A stretch of DNA of 42,004 bases from Xanthobacteraceae bacterium (GTDB lineage: Bacteria > Pseudomonadota > Alphaproteobacteria > Rhizobiales > Xanthobacteraceae): the NCBI GenBank assembly GCA_019746355.1, contig JAIESC010000045.1, positions 1 through 42,004 of the forward strand, given 5' to 3'. Numbering within the stretch: the stretch's first letter is position 1; each line of letters opens with the position of its first letter. A program made the translations under genes and the position numbers. Below the pieces are notes generated by a model that was given only the letters and a program-made list of their open reading frames with translations, searched no databases and was not told where the DNA came from. Positions 8,243 through 16,042 of the stretch are shown in pieces.

Positions 8243-9028
8243 TCAGGCCGGCTTTTTCTTGAGCAAATCGGTCACGATCTGCGGGCTCGTGCTGTTCGCG
8301 ATGAGCCCGCTGATCTGATCTGCGACTTCCATCGTGATCTGGACGATCTTGGCCTCGTCGGCGGTGGCGTGACGTTTCTCGCTGAACACCAGCACCAGGC
8401 TGCCGGGCGGGTTCGGCGCATCGCTTGCGATCGGCGCCGCGACGCCGACATTGCCGGGCTCGAGTTCGGCCTTTGAGACGAAGAAACGGCTGCGGCGGAT
8501 CGCTGCCATGCCGCTGCGGAATTCCTTCCAGGAATTGCCGAGGCCTGCGGCCGCGATCTCATTGGAATTGTCGACAAACAGCCGCTTGAGCTGTCCGGCC
8601 GGAAGCGCCGCGAGGATCACCTTGGAGCCCGCGCCGCGAAACAGCGGCATGCGGCGGCCACGGCCATAGCTCACGGTGAGAGGCGCGGCGCCTTTCTCAT
8701 GGTGCGCGACGACGACGTGATCGCCGAAGAAGTTGGTCCACAGCGTGTCGCACTCGAGGCGGTCGCTGACCGCGCGCATCAGCGGCTGAACGACCTGCAA
8801 GCGCGGATCGTTTTGCCGGATGAAGAAATCAAGCTCGATGATCCGCGGCCCGAGCGAATATTTCCCCGCGGTCCGTGTCAGGAAACCCGCCGTGGTCAAT
8901 TCGCGGATGTAACGGTAGCCGGTGCCGCGGGTGTAGTTCAGCCGCGCCATAATCGCCTCGGCGGTAAGGCCCGGCTCTTCCGGCGTGAACACGTCGAACA
9001 CCGCGAGCATGCGTTTGAGGCTAGACAT
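8243..9028 (-). CDS. IclR-family transcriptional regulator
   Basis: An IclR-type regulator of about 261 residues: an N-terminal winged helix-turn-helix (LTAEAIMARLNYTRGTGYRYIREL) and a C-terminal effector-binding domain. IclR proteins commonly control aromatic and diterpenoid catabolism and bind palindromes in divergent promoters. The start at 9028 is chosen because an AAAGG lies 6 bases upstream and the codon overlaps the stop of the extradiol dioxygenase gene by 8 bases, which gives translational coupling; an upstream in-frame ATG at 9055 is the alternative. It is the only regulator in the island and is the likely controller of both operons through the 10050-10207 region. Confidence 0.9.
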   Translation of the reverse strand: MSSLKRMLAVFDVFTPEEPGLTAEAIMARLNYTRGTGYRYIRELTTAGFLTRTAGKYSLGPRIIELDFFIRQNDPRLQVVQPLMRAVSDRLECDTLWTNFFGDHVVVAHHEKGAAPLTVSYGRGRRMPLFRGAGSKVILAALPAGQLKRLFVDNSNEIAAAGLGNSWKEFRSGMAAIRRSRFFVSKAELEPGNVGVAAPIASDAPNPPGSLVLVFSEKRHATADEAKIVQITMEVADQISGLIANSTSPQIVTDLLKKKPA

Positions 9029-10049
9029 GTGTTGCCTTTCGTGACGGTTCATCACCGGATTTCAGATCATCCCACCACGGGCAGGAGCCTGCCATCTGCC
9101 GGTAGTTGCCGGCGATCACCTGCACCGGCTGGCGCAGGCCATTCGCCGCCGCTTCCATCCGCATGCGACGTGCCTCATCGCGTTTTTCCGGCGGTAGCCA
9201 GCTTCGCTCATGGCCCCACATGCTGGGACCGGCGGGATATTCGTGCGGCTGCCAATGCGCTGGATCGATCTCGCGTCCGCCCCATCCGCATTCGAGCATG
9301 AAGGCGGAGGGCGTATTGGCATAGAACGACGTCATGTAGTCGTTGGTATGCCGGCCGAAGGTGACGCCGACGCGATTTTCCTCGCCGAACGCGATGTCAT
9401 AGGCCTGCCCGACGTCGTCGAGCGAAAAGAACTCCAGCATCAAGTGATGCATGCCGTTCCGCCCGGTCTCGATCAAAGCAAGGCTGTGATGACGCGGATT
9501 GACGTGGAAGAAATACGCCTTGAACGGCGCAAGGATGTAGTCACTGAGGCGGAAGCCGAGTAGCTCGGTGTAGAATGGCATCGCCGTGTCGATGCGCTCG
9601 ACGGTCAGCACGGCGTGGCCGAGGCCGAGTGCGCCGGTACGGAAGCCAGAGATCGAGCGCCCGGGCTTGAACGGCGCGTCGTGCAACTGCGGCCCGTGAA
9701 ACACTTCGAGCCGGTTGCCCGCCTGATCGGCGAATGAGATTAGGCCGGCGACATGGCGCGCATCCGCCGCCAGTGCCGGTTCGCGTGTCACCTTGACATC
9801 AGCGCGATCGAGCCGCGCGGCGAGGGCTTCGAGTGCTTTCGCGTTCTCGACCTCCCAGCCGAAAAACCGCGCACCCTCGGGAAGCGATCGGTCGATCACG
9901 ATGCGCTGCTTGCGGTCGTCCATCCGGAAGGCGAGCAGGCTGCGGCTTTTGTCGATCGGCTGAAGACCGACGAGATGCGTGCCGAAGTTGCGCCAGCCTT
10001 CTAGGTCACGCGCGCCAACGCCGAAATAGCCGAGGGAGGTGATGTCCAT
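9021..10049 (-). CDS. type I (VOC) extradiol ring-cleavage dioxygenase
   Basis: A 342-residue two-domain vicinal-oxygen-chelate enzyme like BphC/HsaC, which meta-cleaves catechols. The catalytic C-terminal domain begins near residue 143. Predicted Fe(II) ligands are His145 (LGHAVL), His201 or His202 (MHHLMLE) and Glu253 (FMLECGWGG); His187/188 in RHHSLAL matches the conserved active-site His. The start at 10049 (MDITSLGYFG) fits the family. The reading frame can be extended upstream, but the added 45 residues are hydrophobic, AT-rich and run through the promoter region, so they are rejected. It is the first gene of the leftward operon and the predicted partner of the hydrolase and hydratase encoded on the other strand. 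Confidence 0.92.
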   Translation of the reverse strand: MDITSLGYFGVGARDLEGWRNFGTHLVGLQPIDKSRSLLAFRMDDRKQRIVIDRSLPEGARFFGWEVENAKALEALAARLDRADVKVTREPALAADARHVAGLISFADQAGNRLEVFHGPQLHDAPFKPGRSISGFRTGALGLGHAVLTVERIDTAMPFYTELLGFRLSDYILAPFKAYFFHVNPRHHSLALIETGRNGMHHLMLEFFSLDDVGQAYDIAFGEENRVGVTFGRHTNDYMTSFYANTPSAFMLECGWGGREIDPAHWQPHEYPAGPSMWGHERSWLPPEKRDEARRMRMEAAANGLRQPVQVIAGNYRQMAGSCPWWDDLKSGDEPSRKATHV

Positions 10050-10207
10050 GAAAGCCGACCGCACGCCTTTGACCGGCGGAGAGTGACAAATTACCGCGAG
10101 AAGGAAAAGTAAAATATTCTCAATATACGAAAAAAGAATCAAAAAAATGATGGACAAAATGGTTATGTCCTGCTCAAGTCGCAAAATAAGACAATTTCGG
10201 AGTACGC
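10050..10207. promoter_or_regulatory. divergent promoter region of the catabolic island
   Basis: This 158-bp gap separates the starts of the two divergent operons and is far more AT-rich than its surroundings, with several A-runs between about 10100 and 10150. No coding potential fits it. It probably holds two back-to-back promoters and the operator of the IclR-family regulator. I could not fix -35/-10 boxes with confidence. Confidence 0.7.
10152..10170. promoter_or_regulatory. candidate IclR-type operator palindrome
   Basis: GGACA at 10152-10156 and TGTCC at 10166-10170 form a perfect inverted repeat with a 9-base AT-rich spacer, about 40 bp upstream of the hydratase start. The 14-base centre-to-centre spacing fits a dimeric winged-helix regulator. 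A second, weaker pair (ATTCT and AGAAT) lies around 10114-10138. Assignment to the IclR protein encoded next door is inference. Confidence 0.45.
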
Positions 10208-11002
10208 ATGCTCACCGCCGTAACGCCTGCCATTCAAGCCACGGCCGAGGCCCTGAGAACGGCCCGCCAATCGCTCAAGCCCGTCGCGCCCGTGCGGGAG
10301 ACGCACGCGCTCGAGGGTGCCGACGCAGCCTATGCGGTGCAGGAACTGAACACGGCCTTTTATCTGAAGTCCGGCCGCCGCCTCGTCGGCCGCAAGATCG
10401 GCCTGACTGCGAAGGCGGTGCAGGCCCAGCTTGGAGTCGATGAGCCGGACTACGGCATGATCTGGGGCGACCTCGCATTTGCCCCGGGCGACGCTATTCC
10501 GGCGACGCGCTTCATGCAGCCGAAGCTCGAGGCGGAAATTGCATTCATCATCGGCAAGGATCTGACGTCACCGGATCTGACCTTCCCCGATGTGCTGCGC
10601 GCGGTGGATTGCGCGCTGCCCGCGCTCGAGATCGTCGATAGCGCGATCGCCGACTGGAAGATCAAGCTCGTCGACACGATCGCCGATAACGCGTCGGGCG
10701 GCGGCTATGTGCTCGGCGACAGCCCGCGTTCGATCGGCGACGCCGACCTCAGACTGTGCGGCATGGTGCTGTCGCGCAACGGCGCGACTGAATCGCTCGG
10801 GATCGGCGCGGCCTGCCTTGGTCATCCACTGCAAGCGGTGCTCTGGCTTGCCCGCAAGATGGTCGATGTCGGCCGCCCGCTCAAAGCCGGCGATGTCGTT
10901 CTCTCCGGTGCGCTCGGGCCGATGGTCCCGGTGCGCGGCGGCGATCACTTCAATGTCGAGATCCAGGGTTTCAGCCCGTTCTCGGTTTCGTTCGTGTCCT
11001 AG
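10208..11002 (+). CDS. 2-keto-4-pentenoate hydratase-like protein
   Basis: A 264-residue protein of the MhpD/BphH/HsaE hydratase family, which adds water to 2-hydroxypenta-2,4-dienoates released from meta-cleavage products; decarboxylases of the same family look similar. Visible signatures are GRKIGLTAKAVQAQLGVDEPDYG, the metal-site segment LEAEIAFIIGKDL with Glu-x-Glu, and ALEIVDSAIADWKIKLVDTIADNASGGGYVLG. The start at 10208 has CGGAG 5 bases upstream. First gene of the rightward operon, 17 bp before the hydrolase gene. The next pathway enzymes (4-hydroxy-2-ketovalerate aldolase, acylating acetaldehyde dehydrogenase) are not in this window. Confidence 0.9.
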   Translation: MLTAVTPAIQATAEALRTARQSLKPVAPVRETHALEGADAAYAVQELNTAFYLKSGRRLVGRKIGLTAKAVQAQLGVDEPDYGMIWGDLAFAPGDAIPATRFMQPKLEAEIAFIIGKDLTSPDLTFPDVLRAVDCALPALEIVDSAIADWKIKLVDTIADNASGGGYVLGDSPRSIGDADLRLCGMVLSRNGATESLGIGAACLGHPLQAVLWLARKMVDVGRPLKAGDVVLSGALGPMVPVRGGDHFNVEIQGFSPFSVSFVS

Positions 11003-11019
11003 TTCAGCGAAGGCGTTTT

Positions 11020-11898
11020 ATGAATCAGCAGACCGCGGTGCCGGAAATCGGCAAGACCCTCAAGACCGGCTCGTTCAACACGAATTATCACGACCTCGGT
11101 GAAGGCGACGCCGTTCTGCTGATCCATGGCTCGGGACCGGGCGTCACGGCCTGGGCCAATTGGCGTCTCACCTTGCCGGCATTGTCGAAGCGCGGCCGGG
11201 TGATCGCGCCTGACATGGTCGGTTTCGGCTACACCGAAAGCCCCGCTGGTGTGCGCTACGACCACGCGACCTGGGTCGGCCAGGTCATCGCGCTGCTCGA
11301 CCAGCTTGCAGTCCGCCGTGTCTCGCTGCTTGGCAATTCGTTTGGCGGCGCGGTGGCGCTCGCATTGGCGAAGGCGCATCCCGATCGCGTCAACAAAATC
11401 CTTTTGATGGGGCCGGTCGGCATTGCGTTCCCGATAACAGCCGGCCTCGAGAAGGTCTGGGGTTACCAACCCTCCGCCGCCGCGATGAAGAAATTGCTCG
11501 AAGTCTTCGTCCACGATCAGCGCATGGCGACCGACGATCTCGCGGAGATGCGCTACCGCGCCTCGATTCGCGCCGACGTTCAGGAGCGCTTCGCCAGCCT
11601 GTTCCCCGCGCCGCGGCAGCGCTGGGTCGAGGCGCTTGCGCAAACGCCGGACAGTCTGCGGCAGATTTCCCACGAAACGCTCGTGGTGCATGGCCGTGAC
11701 GACAAGGTCATCCCGATCGCGGCGTCGGAAAAGCTCGTCTCGCTGCTGCCGAATGCGATACTGACGCCGTTCGACCGCTGCGGCCATTGGGTGCAGATCG
11801 AGCATGCCGAGCTGTTCAACAAGACCGCCGCCGCCTTCCTGTTCGGCGCGGCGGGCAGCGGCAATAGCAGCCGCCAGCTCGCGGACGGGGTGCAATGA
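11020..11898 (+). CDS. meta-cleavage product C-C hydrolase (alpha/beta fold)
   Basis: A 292-residue alpha/beta hydrolase of the MhpC/BphD/HsaD group, which hydrolyses the C-C bond of ring-opened dienoates. The HGSGPGVTAWANWR segment at 36-49 is the typical oxyanion-hole motif of this group. The catalytic triad is predicted as Ser107 (GNSFGG), Asp227 or 228 (GRDDKV) and His256 (CGHWVQIEH). GAAGG precedes the ATG. The last codons overlap the lipocalin-like gene by 4 bases (ATGA). Together with the extradiol enzyme and hydratase it completes an ordinary upper meta-cleavage sequence. Confidence 0.92.
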   Translation: MNQQTAVPEIGKTLKTGSFNTNYHDLGEGDAVLLIHGSGPGVTAWANWRLTLPALSKRGRVIAPDMVGFGYTESPAGVRYDHATWVGQVIALLDQLAVRRVSLLGNSFGGAVALALAKAHPDRVNKILLMGPVGIAFPITAGLEKVWGYQPSAAAMKKLLEVFVHDQRMATDDLAEMRYRASIRADVQERFASLFPAPRQRWVEALAQTPDSLRQISHETLVVHGRDDKVIPIAASEKLVSLLPNAILTPFDRCGHWVQIEHAELFNKTAAAFLFGAAGSGNSSRQLADGVQ

Positions 11899-12338
11899 AC
11901 AAGGCCGACATCGCCGGCCGCTGGCATATCTTGCGGTGGCAGCAGCAATACGACGATGGCCGCGTGGTGTCGCCGATGGGCTCGGCGCTTGAGGGCTTCA
12001 TTCATTACGGTGAGGATGGCCGCATGGTTTGCCTGATCGCCCGGGCGGATCGCGTAAAATTCCTGACCGGGGGACAGTGGGACGCGAGCGACACCGAAAA
12101 GGCGCAGGCCTACAACAGTTATATGAACTATGCTGGGCGCTATACAGTCGGCGACGGCGAAATACGCCACCATGTCGAACACAGCCTATTCCCGAACTGG
12201 GTCGGTGGTGTGCAGGTGCGCAAGGCGCGGTTTGAAGGCGGTGAGCTCTGGCTGACCGCGCGGCTGGAGGACGGAACGCCGGCGGCGCGCACGGTGGTGC
12301 TCGCCTGGGAGCGGGCCGCTGCGGGAGGGAAGGCATGA
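11895..12338 (+). CDS. lipocalin-like domain protein
   Basis: A 147-residue soluble protein without a signal peptide that resembles the lipocalin-like family PF13924: IAGRWHILRWQQ at the start, GFIHYGEDGRMVC, a central NSYMNYAGRYTVGDGEIRHHVEHSLFPNW motif, then beta strands to the end. The fold is expected to be a small barrel that could hold a hydrophobic ligand. Members occur beside many oxygenase and ketoreductase genes, but I know of no proven biochemical role. Overlaps of 4 bases with both neighbours (hydrolase and ferredoxin) tie it into the operon, so it probably acts on or carries a pathway intermediate (inference). Confidence 0.85.
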   Translation: MNKADIAGRWHILRWQQQYDDGRVVSPMGSALEGFIHYGEDGRMVCLIARADRVKFLTGGQWDASDTEKAQAYNSYMNYAGRYTVGDGEIRHHVEHSLFPNWVGGVQVRKARFEGGELWLTARLEDGTPAARTVVLAWERAAAGGKA

Positions 12339-12697
12339 CGGCCGAGATCGATGTCGCGCAGAAATCCGAGCAGGCCGATGGCTGGGTCTATCTGTGCGAA
12401 GCGAGCGCACTTGATGGCGGCGACGGCTACCGCGTGGAGATCGCCGGCCGCTCGCCGCTCGCGGTGTTTCGCGTCGAGCAGACCTATTACGTCACCGACG
12501 ACACCTGCACGCACGGTTCGGCCTCGCTCGCGGAGGGGCTGCTCTACGGCTGCGAGATCGAATGCCCGTATCATGCCGGGCGGTTCGACCTTCGCACCGG
12601 AGAGGCGACATGGCGGCCCTGCATCGACCCGATCGCGGTCTATCCGGCGGAAGTGCGCGGCAGCGCCGTGTTTGCCCGCCTGACCGCCGCGATATGA
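12335..12697 (+). CDS. Rieske [2Fe-2S] ferredoxin of the ring-hydroxylating dioxygenase
   Basis: A 120-residue Rieske protein. The cluster ligands are Cys58 and His60 (CTHG) and Cys77 and His80 (CPYHAGRFD), the pattern of BphF/HcaC-type ferredoxins that pass electrons to ring-hydroxylating dioxygenases. Length and motifs fit the family. It starts in an ATGA overlap with the lipocalin-like gene and lies 16 bp before the alpha-subunit gene. No ferredoxin reductase gene is found in the window, so the electron donor must be encoded elsewhere. Confidence 0.93.
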   Translation: MTAEIDVAQKSEQADGWVYLCEASALDGGDGYRVEIAGRSPLAVFRVEQTYYVTDDTCTHGSASLAEGLLYGCEIECPYHAGRFDLRTGEATWRPCIDPIAVYPAEVRGSAVFARLTAAI

Positions 12698-12713
12698 ACG
12701 GAGACAACCAGCA

Positions 12714-13967
12714 ATGACCGGGATTGCCGATCTGATCCGCGCGACGACGGTGCACGCGCGCCTCTACACCGACCGCGCGATCTTCGATCAGGAAATGGAT
12801 CGCATCTACCGGCAGGGCTGGGTCTATGTCGCCCACGAGTCGGAGCTGCCGAAGCGCGGCGACTTCATCCGCCGCACGATGGGCGTGGAGCCGGTGATCG
12901 TCACGCGCGACACCGACGGCATCCATGTGCTCGCGAACCGCTGCGCGCATCGCGGCAATCTGCTGTGCCAGATCGAGCGCGGCAATCGCCGCGCTTTTGC
13001 TTGCCAGTATCACGGCTGGGTCTTCAATGCGAAAGGCAACCTCGTCGATATTCCGTTTCCGGTTGGTGCCGACGTCGATCGTTCCGATCTTGGCCTGAAG
13101 ACCGCGCATGTCGAAACCTATCGCGGCTTCATCTTCGCGACTTTCAACAAGACGCCGTGTTCGCTGAAGGAGCATCTCGGCAATGCGCGCCAGGCGCTCG
13201 ACCGCGCGTCCGATCTCGCACCCGACGGCGAGATCATGTTGCGCAACACCTGGGTGCGGCATCTGTTCAGCGCCAACTGGAAGATGCTCTCGGAGAACGA
13301 GGCCGACGGCTATCATGTCAATTTCGTCCACGATTCCTTCGCCAAGGGCGTGAGCCGGGACGGAAAATACGGAAACGTCCTTCAGGATCAGGAGGACAAG
13401 GTCAACGCGGTGTCGCGCTATCTCGGCAACGGCCATACCGAACTTGACTATGCGCCGACCTACGATCGCCCGTTGATCTGGCTTGGCACCGCGGCGGACC
13501 GCTATCCGGCCTACACCGAAGCGATGAGGGCGCGGCACGGCGCCGAGCGCGCCGAGGAAATCATGCGCAAGGGGCCACCGCACACTTTCGTCTTCCCGAA
13601 CCTGTTCCTTGCCGAGACGGCGCTGGTGATGATCCAGCCGCTGAGCATCAGCGAGACCGTGAACTGGCACACGCCGATGTATCTCAAGGGCGCACCCGAC
13701 GAACTCAACCGCCGTATCCTGCGGCAGGGCGAGGTCGCACTCGGACCGTCGGCGTTTCTGACGGCGGACGACGCGATCATCGCTGAGCGCCAGTGGCGCG
13801 CGCTCGACGGGTCGCCGGGCTGGCTCGATCTTAACCGCGGCATCAGCCGTGAGCGGCGCGACGCTGGCAGCGGCGTGACGACCTCGCACTACACCGACGA
13901 GACGCCAAATCGCGGTTTCTGGCAGCACTACAAAGCGGTGATGACCGCCGCGGCAGCGGCGGCCTGA
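12714..13967 (+). CDS. aromatic ring-hydroxylating dioxygenase, alpha subunit
   Basis: A 417-residue catalytic subunit. The N-terminal Rieske domain has Cys77 and His79 (CAHRGN) and Cys97 and His100 (CQYHGW). The catalytic domain has the mononuclear iron site in NWKMLSENEADGYHVNFVH: His201 and His206 as ligands, with Asp198 bridging to the Rieske cluster of the neighbouring subunit; the third ligand is probably Asp352 or Asp353. The family adds both atoms of O2 to an aromatic ring to give a cis-dihydrodiol. GGAG lies upstream of the start. The pocket residues cannot be used by eye to name the substrate; the gene neighbourhood suggests a carboxylated or CoA-linked aromatic. Confidence 0.93.
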   Translation: MTGIADLIRATTVHARLYTDRAIFDQEMDRIYRQGWVYVAHESELPKRGDFIRRTMGVEPVIVTRDTDGIHVLANRCAHRGNLLCQIERGNRRAFACQYHGWVFNAKGNLVDIPFPVGADVDRSDLGLKTAHVETYRGFIFATFNKTPCSLKEHLGNARQALDRASDLAPDGEIMLRNTWVRHLFSANWKMLSENEADGYHVNFVHDSFAKGVSRDGKYGNVLQDQEDKVNAVSRYLGNGHTELDYAPTYDRPLIWLGTAADRYPAYTEAMRARHGAERAEEIMRKGPPHTFVFPNLFLAETALVMIQPLSISETVNWHTPMYLKGAPDELNRRILRQGEVALGPSAFLTADDAIIAERQWRALDGSPGWLDLNRGISRERRDAGSGVTTSHYTDETPNRGFWQHYKAVMTAAAAAA

Positions 13968-13977
13968 GCGAGGAAGC

Positions 13978-14484
13978 ATGACGGGTCAATCGCAGGTCGT
14001 TTCGCCGGACGAGTGCCATCAGCTCGCGCAATTCGTGTTCCTCGAGGCGCAGCTTGCCGACGAGTCCCGCTGGGAGGAGTGGGAGGCGCTGCTCGCCGAC
14101 GACATGCATTACTGGGTGCCGATCAACGAGACCGACGACGCCTCCGGCCTCGATCCATCGATCATCAACGACAACCGCTCGCGGCTCGGCACGCGGCTGC
14201 GCCAGCTCCGCACCGGGACGCGGCATAGCCAAGCGCCGAAGTCGGTGATGCGGCGCATGCTGTCGAACATGACGTTCTCGCGCCGTGACGGCGGGCAGTT
14301 TCAGGTCACGGCGAACTTCGTCGTCTACGAGTATCAGAACCAGTCGACGATGCAGCTCAATGTCTGGCCCGGTCGCGTCGAATATCGGCTGCGGCCGGCC
14401 GGCGAGAGCTTCAAGATCGTCCGCAAGAAAGTAAATCTCGTGCATGCGAGCGGCAATGTGCCGACGCTGTCTTTCATCATCTGA
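13978..14484 (+). CDS. aromatic ring-hydroxylating dioxygenase, beta subunit
   Basis: A 168-residue small subunit of the NTF2-like fold. Family marks are FVFLEAQLADESRWEEWEALLADDMHYWVP near the N-terminus and the RHSQAPKSVMRRMLSNM segment in the middle. Beta subunits are structural in the alpha3beta3 enzyme. GAGGAAG lies just upstream and the gene is 10 bp after the alpha-subunit gene. It ends 5 bp before the thiolase-like gene, so co-transcription is certain on spacing grounds. Confidence 0.92.
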   Translation: MTGQSQVVSPDECHQLAQFVFLEAQLADESRWEEWEALLADDMHYWVPINETDDASGLDPSIINDNRSRLGTRLRQLRTGTRHSQAPKSVMRRMLSNMTFSRRDGGQFQVTANFVVYEYQNQSTMQLNVWPGRVEYRLRPAGESFKIVRKKVNLVHASGNVPTLSFII

Positions 14485-14489
14485 CGCAG

Positions 14490-15659
14490 ATGGCACGGTC
14501 CGCGCGCGCCGCAATCGTCGGACTGGGGTTCAGCCCGCTGTCGCGCAAACCAATTGGCTCCACCGTTGAATTGGCGCTCAGGGCGGTCACGGCCGCACTC
14601 GATGATGCGGTTTTGCCGCCGACGGCTGTCGACGGTTTGCTGGTGAGCCAAAGCGAGCTTGCGCCGCGCAACGCCTTGTCGATCCGGCTGCGCGACGCGC
14701 TCGGCCTCGGCGATCTGGCGCTTGCCGCGGCGATCGAAGCCAAGGGCACCTCTGCGCTGCAGATGGTGCAGCAGGCCGTGATGGCGATCGATGCCGGGCT
14801 GGCGAAGACGGTGGTCTGCGTGTTTTCCGACACGCCGGTCGGCGAGGACCGCAGCGCCGGGCAAAGCTATGCGCGGCCTTCGGCGATCAGCGGGATCGAA
14901 GGCTGGGAAGAGCAGTACGGCCTGTTCGGGGCGGTCGGCGCCTATGGATTGGCGGCGCGCCGTTACATGACCATGTTCGGCATCACCGAACGGCACCTCG
15001 GCGCTTACGCGATAGCGTGCCGGCAATGGGCTGCGGGAAATCCCCTTGCTTTGATGCAGGCGCCGCTCGACATCGACGGCTATCTGCAATCGCCCTTCGT
15101 CGCCGAGCCGTTGCGCGTGCTCGATTGTGCGCTGCCGGTCAACGGTGCGGCGGCGGTGATTGTCACCAGCCGCGAGCGCGGCGTTGCGGCGCGGAACGCC
15201 GCTTTCGTGCACGGCATCGGGCAGGGCCACAACGCGATCTCGGCGTTGACCGCGGATGCGGAGCATCGCACCGGCGGCTGTTCGGCGGTCCAGCGCGCGA
15301 TGGAGATGGCGGGCATCGGCCTGTCCGACATCACGATGTGCCAGCTCTACGATGCATTCTCGTTTTCCGCGCTGTTCGCGCTCGAGGACATCGGGCTCTG
15401 CCGTCACGGTGAGGCTGGCGGTTTCGTTGCTGGCGGGCAGACGGGTCCGAGCGGGAGCCTCCCAGTCAACACTGGCGGCGGCCAGCTGTCGAGCTACTAT
15501 TTGCAGGGCATGACGCCGCTATCCGAGGCGGTGGTGCAGGGGCGGGGCCTCGGTGGCCGCCGTCAGGCCGCACGCAATGACATCATCCTTGTCAACGGAT
15601 CCGGCGGATGTCTCGAATTTTTTGCCGCGATGATCGTCAGCCCGCATGAGACCTTGTGA
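14490..15659 (+). CDS. thiolase-fold protein lacking the catalytic Cys (predicted Ltp2-like aldolase)
   Basis: A 389-residue protein of the SCP-x/lipid-transfer thiolase group. The usual acylated cysteine is absent: its region reads EAKGTSAL (83-90). The usual catalytic GHP histidine is also replaced: after GGGQLSS comes Tyr336-Tyr337. Tyr287 in QLYDAFSF is kept. In steroid side-chain degradation, the Ltp2 aldolase has the same pattern and uses tyrosines for a retro-aldol cleavage of hydroxyacyl-CoA, and it needs a DUF35 partner. The next gene here encodes a DUF35 protein. I infer an acyl-CoA aldolase rather than a Claisen thiolase. The start at 14490 is 5 bp after the beta-subunit stop. Confidence 0.88.
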   Translation: MARSARAAIVGLGFSPLSRKPIGSTVELALRAVTAALDDAVLPPTAVDGLLVSQSELAPRNALSIRLRDALGLGDLALAAAIEAKGTSALQMVQQAVMAIDAGLAKTVVCVFSDTPVGEDRSAGQSYARPSAISGIEGWEEQYGLFGAVGAYGLAARRYMTMFGITERHLGAYAIACRQWAAGNPLALMQAPLDIDGYLQSPFVAEPLRVLDCALPVNGAAAVIVTSRERGVAARNAAFVHGIGQGHNAISALTADAEHRTGGCSAVQRAMEMAGIGLSDITMCQLYDAFSFSALFALEDIGLCRHGEAGGFVAGGQTGPSGSLPVNTGGGQLSSYYLQGMTPLSEAVVQGRGLGGRRQAARNDIILVNGSGGCLEFFAAMIVSPHETL

Positions 15660-16042
15660 TGGTCGGCACGGAAAACGATACGCGGACGATGTCCGAAATC
15701 TTTCTCGGCTTCGTGAAACGCCGTGAACTGCGCATAGCGCGCGATCGCGACGGACATTTCATCAACTTCCTGAAATCGCTGGACCGGCCGGGCGGCGACC
15801 TGACCTGGATCGGCGCGACCGGACGCGCGACGCTTTTATCCTTCGTGGTCTATCGCCGTCAGTATCATCCCGGCTTTGTCCCGCCCTACAACGTGGCGCT
15901 GGTCGCGCTTGAGGAAGGGTCGCACCTTGTTTCCACCGTTATCGCGTCGCCCGAGAAACTGAAGATCGGAATGACGCTCGCCGCGTCATTCCAGAAAACC
16001 GGACGTCTCGTGTTCATGCCAGCGGAGAACGATCATGCCTGA
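15659..16042 (+). CDS. DUF35 OB-fold protein without a zinc ribbon
   Basis: A protein of about 127 residues of the DUF35 family, which form complexes with thiolase-like proteins and help bind CoA esters. The OB-fold half is recognisable: a Gly-Arg-Ala-Thr strand, SFVVYRRQYHPGF, PYNVALVALEEGSHLVSTV, then KIGM. The N-terminal rubredoxin-like ribbon, normally four cysteines, is replaced by a sequence with no cysteine at all. The ATG at 15659 overlaps the stop of the thiolase-like gene (TGATG); a GTG at 15656 is an alternative. The last 8 bases overlap the CoA-transferase gene. It is predicted to be the obligate partner of the upstream aldolase-like protein. Confidence 0.85.
   Translation: MVGTENDTRTMSEIFLGFVKRRELRIARDRDGHFINFLKSLDRPGGDLTWIGATGRATLLSFVVYRRQYHPGFVPPYNVALVALEEGSHLVSTVIASPEKLKIGMTLAASFQKTGRLVFMPAENDHA

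Noticed and set aside
10050..10184. N-terminal extension of the extradiol dioxygenase with a hydrophobic helix
   Set aside because: The extension runs through the AT-rich divergent promoter region, and family members begin at the MDITSLGYFG-type sequence.
12492..13979. Long minus-strand frame opposite the dioxygenase alpha subunit
   Set aside because: A shadow of the real gene: no recognisable domain, and the plus strand has Rieske and iron-site motifs.
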